From an uncultured Bacteroidota bacterium (GTDB lineage Bacteria; Bacteroidota; Bacteroidia; Chitinophagales; Chitinophagaceae): a DNA stretch of 64,000 bases. Of this stretch, positions 58,197 to 64,000 are shown piece after piece (the first letter of the stretch is position 1; each line of letters starts with the position of its first letter). The stretch is taken from NCBI GenBank assembly GCA_937928385.1, contig CALEZD010000108.1:62001-126000 (forward strand), read 5' to 3'. The translations under genes and the position numbers were made by a program. Below the pieces are notes generated by a model, which ran no database searches, was not told the origin of the DNA, and saw only the letters and a list, made by a program, of their open reading frames with translations.

Positions 58197-58667
58197 ATGC
58201 GAACTATTGTTTTTATAGCTTCATTCTTGTTTTTCTTAACTAATGCGCAGGCACAACAGCCGCGTGTAGGCTGTGTCAACAAATCGATGCGGGTACAGGC
58301 CGAGCAGATGAAGCACGACTTTAAAGCACAGGGCATGGAAGTGTACAAAGATGCCATGCTGGGCATGAGGCCCGGTGAGCCCGCACCTGTAGCCATACAA
58401 CTTGTAGACAAGCAAATGTACCAGTTCATATTAATAGGCGATGCCAACGCCGATAAAATATACTTTGAACTGTACGACGGCCAGGACAATAAACTGGTGG
58501 AGAAAACCATCAAAAAAAGTGATGATAATAACTTCATCATCTACTCCTTCGTACCGCAAAAGGCAGATTTGTACCTGGTAGTGCTGACGCAAAAGATAAA
58601 GGGCAAAGCTGATGTATGCGGCTCATTCACCATCATGCAAAAAGCAATGGCTGCCAACAGCAAATAA
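58197..58667 (+). CDS. Secreted protein of unknown function
   Basis: A 156-residue exported protein (signal MRTIVFIASFLFFLTNAQA). The mature part (QQPRVGCVNKSMRVQAEQMKHDFKAQGMEVYKDAMLGMRPGEPAPVAIQLVDKQMYQFILIGDANADKIYFELYDGQDNKL) is a compact alpha/beta domain ending FVPQKADLYLVVLTQK. It resembles lipid- or metal-binding periplasmic proteins only in a general way; no family is named. I start at ATG 58197; upstream in-frame codons encode no signal peptide. Confidence 0.72.
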   Translation: MRTIVFIASFLFFLTNAQAQQPRVGCVNKSMRVQAEQMKHDFKAQGMEVYKDAMLGMRPGEPAPVAIQLVDKQMYQFILIGDANADKIYFELYDGQDNKLVEKTIKKSDDNNFIIYSFVPQKADLYLVVLTQKIKGKADVCGSFTIMQKAMAANSK

Positions 58668-58675
58668 TCCACTGC

Positions 58676-59347
58676 ATGGATGTACAGATAGAACAAAGCT
58701 GGAAACAGGTATTACAACCTGAATTTGACCAACCCTATTTTGAACAGATAGCTCAGTTTCTGAAGGTGGAAAAGCAAGCGGGGAAAATCATTTATCCCCC
58801 CGGGCCATATATATTCAATGCGTTTAACACAACACCCTTTAACGAGGTGAAAGTAGTGATACTGGGGCAGGACCCCTACCACAATCCCGGGCAGGCGCAC
58901 GGGCTTTGCTTTTCCGTGGCTATGGGCGTGGCCGCTCCACCCTCGCTGGTAAATATGTTTAAAGAGATACAGGCCGACCTGGGCATAGCACCGCCCAACC
59001 ACGGCAACCTGGAGAAATGGGCGAAACAGGGTGTTTTAATGCTGAATGCATCCCTTACAGTAGAACAAAACAAACCCATGTCGCATAGCAAGATAGGCTG
59101 GCATATTTTTACGGACAGTGTGATTAAAACGTTGTCAGACAAGAAGGACAAACTGGTGTTCCTGCTGTGGGGCGGCTTTGCCAAAAGCAAGATTCCATTG
59201 ATAGATACCAACAAACACCTGGTGCTGACCGCCGCGCACCCTTCTCCACTATCCGCATACAATGGTTTCTTCGGCTGCAGGCATTTCAGCAAGACAAACG
59301 AGTGGTTACAAAAAAATGGTTTGTCACCTATCGACTGGAGTTCATAA
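58676..59347 (+). CDS. ung: Uracil-DNA glycosylase
   Basis: A 223-residue family 1 UDG that excises uracil from DNA. The catalytic motif is GQDPYHNPGQAHGLCFSV (Asp in the water-activating loop), with GVLMLNASLTVEQNKPMSHSKIGWHIFTD, the uracil-specific LLWGGFAKSK, and the Leu-intercalation motif HPSPLSAYNGFFGCRHFSKTNEWL. The start at 58676 (MDVQIEQSWKQVL) lies 8 bp after the preceding stop. Standard length. plsC follows 12 bp later on the same strand. Confidence 0.95.
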   Translation: MDVQIEQSWKQVLQPEFDQPYFEQIAQFLKVEKQAGKIIYPPGPYIFNAFNTTPFNEVKVVILGQDPYHNPGQAHGLCFSVAMGVAAPPSLVNMFKEIQADLGIAPPNHGNLEKWAKQGVLMLNASLTVEQNKPMSHSKIGWHIFTDSVIKTLSDKKDKLVFLLWGGFAKSKIPLIDTNKHLVLTAAHPSPLSAYNGFFGCRHFSKTNEWLQKNGLSPIDWSS

Positions 59348-59359
59348 TTTGCAGGCCGG

Positions 59360-60103
59360 ATGAAACTGATTGGTAAAATAGCAGGACATATCTACTTCGT
59401 ACTGGGGATGTTACTATTCGTGGCCACGATGCTGATTGTGGTAATACCGATATGGCTTACTTCTTTGCTCCCCGAGCCCAAACGGGCTAAAGTAATGCAC
59501 CCCATCTTCAGGCTGTGGATGAATGTATATATGCCATTGGTAGGCTGCCCGGTGTTCCGCAAAGGGAAAGAACATTTTAAGAAAGGTGAAAACTATGTGG
59601 TGGTTACCAACCACAACTCGTTGGTAGACGTACCTGTATCTTCGCCCTGGATACCGGGGCCCAACAAGACATTGGCCAAAATAGAAATGGCGCGCATACC
59701 TATATTCGGAGTGATATACAAAGCTGGCTCCATTCTCGTTGACAGGAAGGATGAAACCAGCCGCAGGAAAAGTTTTACCGACATGCAGGAGGCGCTGGAA
59801 ATGGGCCTGCACCTGTGCCTCTACCCCGAAGGGACACGCAACAAAAGCAGCCAACCCATACAGCGTTTTTACGACGGCGCGTTTATTACAGCCATCAAGG
59901 CACAAAAACCTATTGTACCGGGAGTCATTTTCAATACAGGCAGGATACTGCCGCACGATAAGAAACTATGGGCAAGGCCTTTGCCTATCCGCTTCCACTT
60001 CCTGGCACCTGTGCCCACACAGGGTATGACGCTGGATGACCTGCCGGCTCTAAAAGAAAAAGTGCACCGATTGATGACCGATTACTACCTTGCAAACAAA
60101 TGA
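59360..60103 (+). CDS. plsC: 1-acyl-sn-glycerol-3-phosphate acyltransferase
   Basis: A 247-residue membrane-bound LPA acyltransferase making phosphatidic acid. Motif I is NHNSLVD (NHx4D, residue about 79), motif III is YPEGTRNKS, and IEMARIPIFGVIYKAGSILVDR is motif II. One or two N-terminal hydrophobic segments (residues 8-32) anchor it. Its stop codon (TGA at 60101-60103) overlaps the next start, so the two are coupled in translation. Confidence 0.92.
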   Translation: MKLIGKIAGHIYFVLGMLLFVATMLIVVIPIWLTSLLPEPKRAKVMHPIFRLWMNVYMPLVGCPVFRKGKEHFKKGENYVVVTNHNSLVDVPVSSPWIPGPNKTLAKIEMARIPIFGVIYKAGSILVDRKDETSRRKSFTDMQEALEMGLHLCLYPEGTRNKSSQPIQRFYDGAFITAIKAQKPIVPGVIFNTGRILPHDKKLWARPLPIRFHFLAPVPTQGMTLDDLPALKEKVHRLMTDYYLANK

Positions 60104-60879
60104 CCTATTACATTATAGGCACGGGCAATACAGCATGGTTCCTGGCCACAAGGCTGGCTAAGGCCGGTTATGTATGTAAGGGCATATATGGTAGAAATCC
60201 TGAACACACCGCTCAACTGGCTGCACATATCAAAGCACCTGCTTTAGGCAATCTTTATGATATAAAAGATGATGCAGACTGCTGCATACTGGCCATAACC
60301 GACCATGCAATAACTGGTGTTGCCGCCAATTTCAAATTTGAACATACTACGCTGATACATACTGCCGGCTCGCTGAGCAGGATGATACTGGAGCCCTACG
60401 CAAAACATGCCGGGGTGCTATGGCCCATCTACTCGCTGGTAAAGGACAACCTGCCCATACATAGGGAGGTACCCATAACCATAAAAGGTACTACTGACCA
60501 CGCTGAGGCATTATTGCAGCAGTTGGCGGCATCCATTACAGATATCTACTATACTGTGAGCTGGGAGCAACGACAATGGCTGCACCTCTGCGCTGTATTG
60601 TGCAACAACTTCACCAACCATCTGATGGCTGTTAGCGAACAGGTATGCAAAAAGCAACAGGTACCTTTCTCGCTGCTATTCCCTATAGTGAGCCAGACCG
60701 CGGAACGCATACGCAACGCTTCGCCTAAAGTGCTGCAAACCGGCCCTGCACGCCGTGGCGATACGGTGACTATTGAAAAACACCTGGAATTATTGGCCCA
60801 AAACCACGACTGGCAAGAGTTGTACAAGGCCATCACTACCTCGATAGATAAGATGTATAGGCCTGATAAGGGAGAATAG
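60100..60879 (+). CDS. Rossmann-like / DUF2520 domain protein
   Basis: A 259-residue protein. The first 120 residues form a Rossmann-like NADP-binding domain (MTYYIIGTGNTAWFLATRLAKAGY, the Gly-x-Gly-x-x-Ala loop, then DADCCILAITDHAI). The second half matches DUF2520 (LHLCAVLCNNFTNHLMAVSEQVCKKQQVPFSLLFPIVSQTAERIRNASPKVLQTGPARRGD). Members resemble F420-dependent or ketopantoate-type oxidoreductases, but their substrate is unknown. It overlaps the plsC stop by 4 bp (ATGA). Confidence 0.88.
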   Translation: MTYYIIGTGNTAWFLATRLAKAGYVCKGIYGRNPEHTAQLAAHIKAPALGNLYDIKDDADCCILAITDHAITGVAANFKFEHTTLIHTAGSLSRMILEPYAKHAGVLWPIYSLVKDNLPIHREVPITIKGTTDHAEALLQQLAASITDIYYTVSWEQRQWLHLCAVLCNNFTNHLMAVSEQVCKKQQVPFSLLFPIVSQTAERIRNASPKVLQTGPARRGDTVTIEKHLELLAQNHDWQELYKAITTSIDKMYRPDKGE

Positions 60880-60891
60880 CCCACGATACCT

Positions 60892-60899
60892 TACTTTTG
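60892..60899 (+). promoter_or_regulatory. Promoter -7 box (TACTTTTG) of the ferredoxin operon
   Basis: Exact TAnnTTTG match 26 nt before the ferredoxin start. Confidence 0.5.
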
Positions 60900-60925
60900 C
60901 GGCTGAATACAGTGAACATATAATA

Positions 60926-61261
60926 ATGTATAGCATAAAATTTAAGTTTGAACAGAAAGGGCTGGAACCTGTAGTAATAGAAAATATAGAGCCGGGTATC
61001 AGCATACTGGAGGTAGCCCTGGAGAATAATATAGAGCTGCACCACAACTGCGGCATGGTATGCGCCTGTAGCACCTGCCATCTGTATGTAGACAAAGGCG
61101 AAGACAACCTGCCTGAACTGACTGATAAAGAAGAAGACTTTATTGACAGGGCGCGCAACCCCAAACTGAACTCGCGGCTGGGCTGCCAATGCGTGCTGGA
61201 AGATGGTAGCGGGGAAATAGAAGTGACCCTGCCCGACCAAAGCCTGATACACGGTGATTAG
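60926..61261 (+). CDS. fdx: 2Fe-2S ferredoxin, adrenodoxin/ISC type
   Basis: A 111-residue 2Fe-2S ferredoxin. The cluster ligands are four of the cysteines in HHNCGMVCACSTCHLYVD and LGCQCVLE, spaced as in the adrenodoxin-type ferredoxins of ISC systems. It carries electrons for Fe-S assembly or a P450-like partner. It is followed by iscX, the usual companion in ISC loci, though iscS/iscU are absent from this window. Confidence 0.9.
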   Translation: MYSIKFKFEQKGLEPVVIENIEPGISILEVALENNIELHHNCGMVCACSTCHLYVDKGEDNLPELTDKEEDFIDRARNPKLNSRLGCQCVLEDGSGEIEVTLPDQSLIHGD

Positions 61262-61331
61262 TAGTAAGGGGTAAGTAATAAGTAGTAAGTTGCTTTTTTG
61301 AATTGCTTTTTAATTTTTGATTTGAATTAAT

Positions 61332-61565
61332 ATGTTTGAGCCGCCGATAAAATGGAATGATTACGAGGATATAGCGCTGAAGCTGTACGAAAAATATGGT
61401 GATGATTTTGGCGAAAGCCAAATATACCGTGTACGCTTTACCGACCTGCTGGAATGGGTGCTGGAAATTGATAACTTTGAAGGCAAACGCGAAGAATGTA
61501 ACGAAGGCCACCTGGAAATGATACAGAGCAGTTGGGTGTACGAGTGGCGCGACAACCAGAAATAA
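61332..61565 (+). CDS. iscX: Fe-S cluster assembly protein IscX
   Basis: A 77-residue IscX/YfhJ protein that modulates iron supply to the cysteine desulfurase. WNDYEDIALKLYEKYGDDFGESQIYRVRFTDLLEWVLEIDNFEGKREECNEGHLEMIQSSWVYEW carries the conserved Asp/Glu iron-binding surface and the FTDLxxWV motif. It starts 70 bp after the ferredoxin stop and directly abuts the kdsC start at its 3' end. Confidence 0.93.
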   Translation: MFEPPIKWNDYEDIALKLYEKYGDDFGESQIYRVRFTDLLEWVLEIDNFEGKREECNEGHLEMIQSSWVYEWRDNQK

Positions 61566-62063
61566 ATGAACGTACTGGAGCTTTTTACCCCGATAAGGAC
61601 TTTCGTCTTTGATATAGACGGCGTACTAACCAATGCACAACTCTTAGCTACAGAAGAGGGCCACCTGCTGCGCAGTGTGAACATCAAAGACGGATATGCT
61701 ATACAACTGGCGGTAAAAAAGGGCTACAACCTATGGATTATCAGTGGTGGTACTTCAGCCGCTATGCAAACCCGGTTTCACAACCTGGGCATGAAGGATG
61801 TGCATATTAGGGTACAGGACAAAAAAGCCCTCCTACAGGAACTGATAGCCAAATACAACACCCCGCACGAAACCATCTTGTATATGGGCGACGATATGCC
61901 CGACCTAGCAGTGATGCAAATGTGCGGTTTGCCTACTTGCCCCGCCGATGCCTGCACCGAAATAAAGGCCATCAGTAAATATATTTCTCCGGTACAGGGC
62001 GGTATGGGCTGTGTGCGCGATGTAATTGAAAAGGTATTGAAGCTGAACGGGGATTGGGAGTAA
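61566..62063 (+). CDS. kdsC: 3-deoxy-D-manno-octulosonate 8-phosphate phosphatase
   Basis: A 165-residue HAD-family phosphatase of the KdsC type, removing phosphate from KDO-8-P in lipopolysaccharide core synthesis. The HAD motifs are FDIDGVLTNA (motif I, nucleophile Asp), IISGGTS (motif II), a Lys in QDKKALL and the metal-binding GDDMPDLAVM (motif IV). The short C1-capless form typical of KdsC matches its length. It begins at the base after the iscX stop codon, so it shares that operon. Confidence 0.93.
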   Translation: MNVLELFTPIRTFVFDIDGVLTNAQLLATEEGHLLRSVNIKDGYAIQLAVKKGYNLWIISGGTSAAMQTRFHNLGMKDVHIRVQDKKALLQELIAKYNTPHETILYMGDDMPDLAVMQMCGLPTCPADACTEIKAISKYISPVQGGMGCVRDVIEKVLKLNGDWE

Positions 62064-62143
62064 CATTACCCTTCATAAGTCTATTTTAGCCTGATTATTT
62101 ACAGTATTATTTTACTAATTTGGCAATTAGTTAATGTAGAATT

Positions 62144-63097
62144 ATGAGAAAAATCTTTACCCTTTTGCTGGCCATGGCATTAGTTACTGCGTGCAAAAAA
62201 GACGATAACCCAGCTAAAAACAACAACAATCCGCCAGGCAACCCTACCCCACCTGTAGCGGGTGATTCTACGCTGAAGATTGATGGTTTAGACTCCTTAA
62301 TAACTATGACGATCTACGACAGTGTATTCATACCCATTACAATTTATAGTGACTCGGGTATTGCCCAAAATGTAAGTGTATCCATATCCTCTCCATTGCC
62401 AATGAGGATGAAAGCCGTATTTACACAATCTTCCGGCACGACTCCTTTTTCAACTACTTTGAAGCTATACACCTACCTGACTTCTACGACGCCACGTTTA
62501 GCATATCTAAAGAGTAATTATACTATTACCAATCAACAAACCGATACTTTTACGATAACAGTGAATAATCCGAATGGAGATTCCTCTGTCTTCATTTGCC
62601 CATATGCTATCCGCGAAGCCAATTGCAGACAATTATTTTACGAAGTCTATAAGCGCTCACCAGTTATTAAGACGTACCAAATAAGTGATCCGAATGACCA
62701 TATTTCACTAGGCTCTTTTGTATCGGACGGCGCAATCCTTCATTACGATGGTACAACCGGCAATCTCTATTTTTCAAATATCCCTATGGGTATAATTAAT
62801 GGAAATATATACTTATCAATAGCCGATACTGTAAATACTAAAAACAACTTATATAGCAGTCCCTTATCTCCTGACTGTGAATATAGCCATTTTGTCTTTG
62901 GTGGTGATAATGTATTTGCAAAGGCCGGCACTGATATAGATTCATTTTTTGTATTCACGGGATTCCTGGAATATTACAGATTCGATGCTAACGGGGTTCG
63001 CGCAATGGACGATTCAACATTCCGAATAAACTATTCAGCACGCCGCCCTTTTGAACCCCTGCAATATTTTGCAGCAATCGGTAAATTGAAATTTTAA
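62144..63097 (+). CDS. Secreted lipoprotein of unknown function
   Basis: A 317-residue lipoprotein (MRKIFTLLLAMALVTAC, lipidated Cys17), followed by a Lys/Asp and Asn-rich, Pro-rich linker (KKDDNPAKNNNNPPGNPTPPVAGD). The mature part is beta-sandwich-like (YDSVFIPITIYSDSGIAQNVSVSISSPLPMRMKAVF, DTFTITVNNPNGDSSVFICPYAIREANCRQLFYEVYK). No named family. It is the last plus-strand gene of this group before the convergent thioesterase gene. Confidence 0.72.
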   Translation: MRKIFTLLLAMALVTACKKDDNPAKNNNNPPGNPTPPVAGDSTLKIDGLDSLITMTIYDSVFIPITIYSDSGIAQNVSVSISSPLPMRMKAVFTQSSGTTPFSTTLKLYTYLTSTTPRLAYLKSNYTITNQQTDTFTITVNNPNGDSSVFICPYAIREANCRQLFYEVYKRSPVIKTYQISDPNDHISLGSFVSDGAILHYDGTTGNLYFSNIPMGIINGNIYLSIADTVNTKNNLYSSPLSPDCEYSHFVFGGDNVFAKAGTDIDSFFVFTGFLEYYRFDANGVRAMDDSTFRINYSARRPFEPLQYFAAIGKLKF

Positions 63098-63143
63098 GCA
63101 GGCTTATCTATAGCGCTGAAGCAGAATGGCGACTTGGAGTAAT

Positions 63144-63638
63144 TTACTTGTGAGCCATCGCCTGGTTCTGCATTCTCAATTGTAACACCCTTTGTTCAAA
63201 ATCCATTTTCTCTTCCAAAGGATTAACTAATGGGGTGAAGTAGTCCATTAACTCCTTGCTATGTGTATCACGTTTCTGTGTCACCAGGTTGAAGTGTACA
63301 AACCTGGACCAGAGTACTGATTTAAGTTGTGTCTTGTCTTTGTTCCACATCAGCATCTCTACCAGTATATCCGTATCAGTCAGCTCCAGCACGGTAGATT
63401 GTATCACAACAGTTTCCATAAGCATAGCCGGCTTCAGGTAAGCAATCTGGTTCTGCCCTACTACCCAGCTTTTACCATGCTCCTTGCCGTAAGCATATAT
63501 ATTCAGTTGATAATGCTGCCACAGATGGTCTTCGCGGGCGTTGATAAAATAATCTATGTAGCGCGAGTTATTGAGATGATTGAACGGGTCGCAATCGGGG
63601 AAGCGGATAAGTACTTTGCTTTCAGGCATCTTTTCCAT
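63144..63638 (-). CDS. Acyl-CoA thioesterase
   Basis: A 164-residue thioesterase of the 4HBT/FatA-like hot-dog family, with DCDPFNHLNNSRYIDYFINAREDHLWQHYQLNIYAYGKEHGKSWVVGQNQIAYLKPAMLMETVVIQSTVLELTDTDILVEMLMWNKDKTQLKSVLWSRFVHFNLVTQKRDTHSKELMDYFTPLV. The Asp-Cys-Asp-Pro-Phe-Asn-His segment is the active-site loop. Its -7 box (TATCTTTG) is at 63661-63668. Monocistronic. Confidence 0.88.
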   Translation of the reverse strand: MEKMPESKVLIRFPDCDPFNHLNNSRYIDYFINAREDHLWQHYQLNIYAYGKEHGKSWVVGQNQIAYLKPAMLMETVVIQSTVLELTDTDILVEMLMWNKDKTQLKSVLWSRFVHFNLVTQKRDTHSKELMDYFTPLVNPLEEKMDFEQRVLQLRMQNQAMAHK

Positions 63639-63660
63639 AGTATGAATGTTTTAGACAAGG

Positions 63661-63668
63661 CAAAGATA
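63661..63668 (-). promoter_or_regulatory. Promoter -7 box (TATCTTTG) of the thioesterase
   Basis: Exact TAnnTTTG match on the minus strand, 22 nt before the start codon. Confidence 0.5.
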
Positions 63669-63765
63669 GGGGTATGTTTAGGAACAATAATTTATATGAT
63701 GGCATGGCCTACCACTGACTGAAAACTCATGAAAAAAAGTATTTTGCAGGGACAAAGTCTTCCAA

Positions 63766-63930
63766 ATGAAACCAATAACCATCATACTGTTGTTGCTGAA
63801 TATAGTGGTACTGCTGGGGCAGCTATGGCCCAAAGGAGCGCCCCCATTCGCCAGCACTGTTAATATTATTTTCCTTTCGGGCAGCTTGTTGTTTTTTCTA
63901 TGGCTGCTTAAGAAGAACTGGAAAGGGTAA
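63766..63930 (+). CDS. Small membrane protein
   Basis: A 54-residue protein not in any family I know. Two membrane segments can be seen: residues 4-18 (ITIILLLLNIVVLLG) and 32-48 (IIFLSGSLLFFLWLL), followed by a positive tail (KKNWKG). The start has an A-rich leader and follows a possible TATTTTG promoter word at 63741. Short length and lack of homology information keep confidence moderate. Confidence 0.55.
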   Translation: MKPITIILLLLNIVVLLGQLWPKGAPPFASTVNIIFLSGSLLFFLWLLKKNWKG

Positions 63931-63948
63931 AGAATTATTGGTTGCCAT

Positions 63949-64000
63949 TTACAGTTTGACCAGCCTGAACGCCTTCTTCACATTGTTACTTTCCACGGTA
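63949..64000 (-). CDS. C-terminal end of a protein, truncated by the window
   Basis: Only 16 residues and the TAA stop are inside the window, in the frame TVESNNVKKAFRLVKL. The ending AFRLVKL resembles the last strand of a type IX type A sorting domain, but that is a guess from a few residues. Confidence 0.45.
   Translation of the reverse strand, partial: TVESNNVKKAFRLVKL

Overview
The window is chromosomal DNA from a member of the phylum Bacteroidota, most likely of the order Chitinophagales (the order is an inference). The evidence is type IX secretion sorting domains (a type A domain at the end of the DUF4465 protein, a CHU_C/type B domain at the end of the 845-residue protein), many TAnnTTTG promoter boxes close to start codons, few strong Shine-Dalgarno sites, and many small lipoproteins with MKK...C signal peptides. 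I see no prophage, integrase, transposase or CRISPR array. Most of the window is housekeeping sequence with several accessory patches.

Layout. 1-1.7 kb: a cobalamin riboswitch ahead of two secreted-protein genes, the second running off the window. 1.7-18 kb: rlmB, a secreted hypothetical, a DUF3987 gene, an mlaEFD-type lipid transport operon with a phospholipase-D-like gene, an NAD-linked formate dehydrogenase cluster (fdhA, a nuoE-nuoF fusion, two small unknowns, fdhD), a di-haem lipoprotein, a membrane protein and a ParE-type toxin-antitoxin pair. Eight copies of a GTAGCG palindrome sit at the boundaries of these transcription units and nowhere else in the window. 18-24.6 kb: der, rimO, dprA, a DUF6438 lipoprotein, a dicluster ferredoxin and a LuxC-like acyl-CoA reductase. 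24.7-31.2 kb: a large surface protein and an envelope operon (LptF/G-like permease, PAP2 phosphatase, family 39 glycosyltransferase). 31.3-50.2 kb: mostly single genes (GNAT, DUF922, Bax inhibitor-1, lepA, ispF, L25, prs, purC, hutU, fumC, a di-haem peroxidase, an SLC13 transporter) with secreted hypotheticals between them.

50.2-54.5 kb is the most disturbed part. It holds a Crp-like regulator, a GyrI-like gene broken by one missing base, a DUF1801 gene, two small membrane proteins, a degenerate direct duplication of about 200 bp, and two same-strand copies of a 370-bp element. Each copy of that element carries a promoter box, a hairpin whose stem differs in sequence but is kept, and a boxA-like GTTCTTTGACATA. 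54.5-64 kb: a metallopeptidase-like lipoprotein, an intact tRNA-Met next to a decayed tandem copy of itself, then a mostly plus-strand run (FAH-family hydrolase, bestrophin, ung, plsC, DUF2520, 2Fe-2S ferredoxin, iscX, kdsC) and a final few small genes.

The best candidates for something undescribed are the operon-boundary palindrome family, including its inverted pair around the DUF3987 gene and its pair around the toxin-antitoxin module, and the duplicated boxA-leader element, which looks like an unannotated structured transcript or repeat family.
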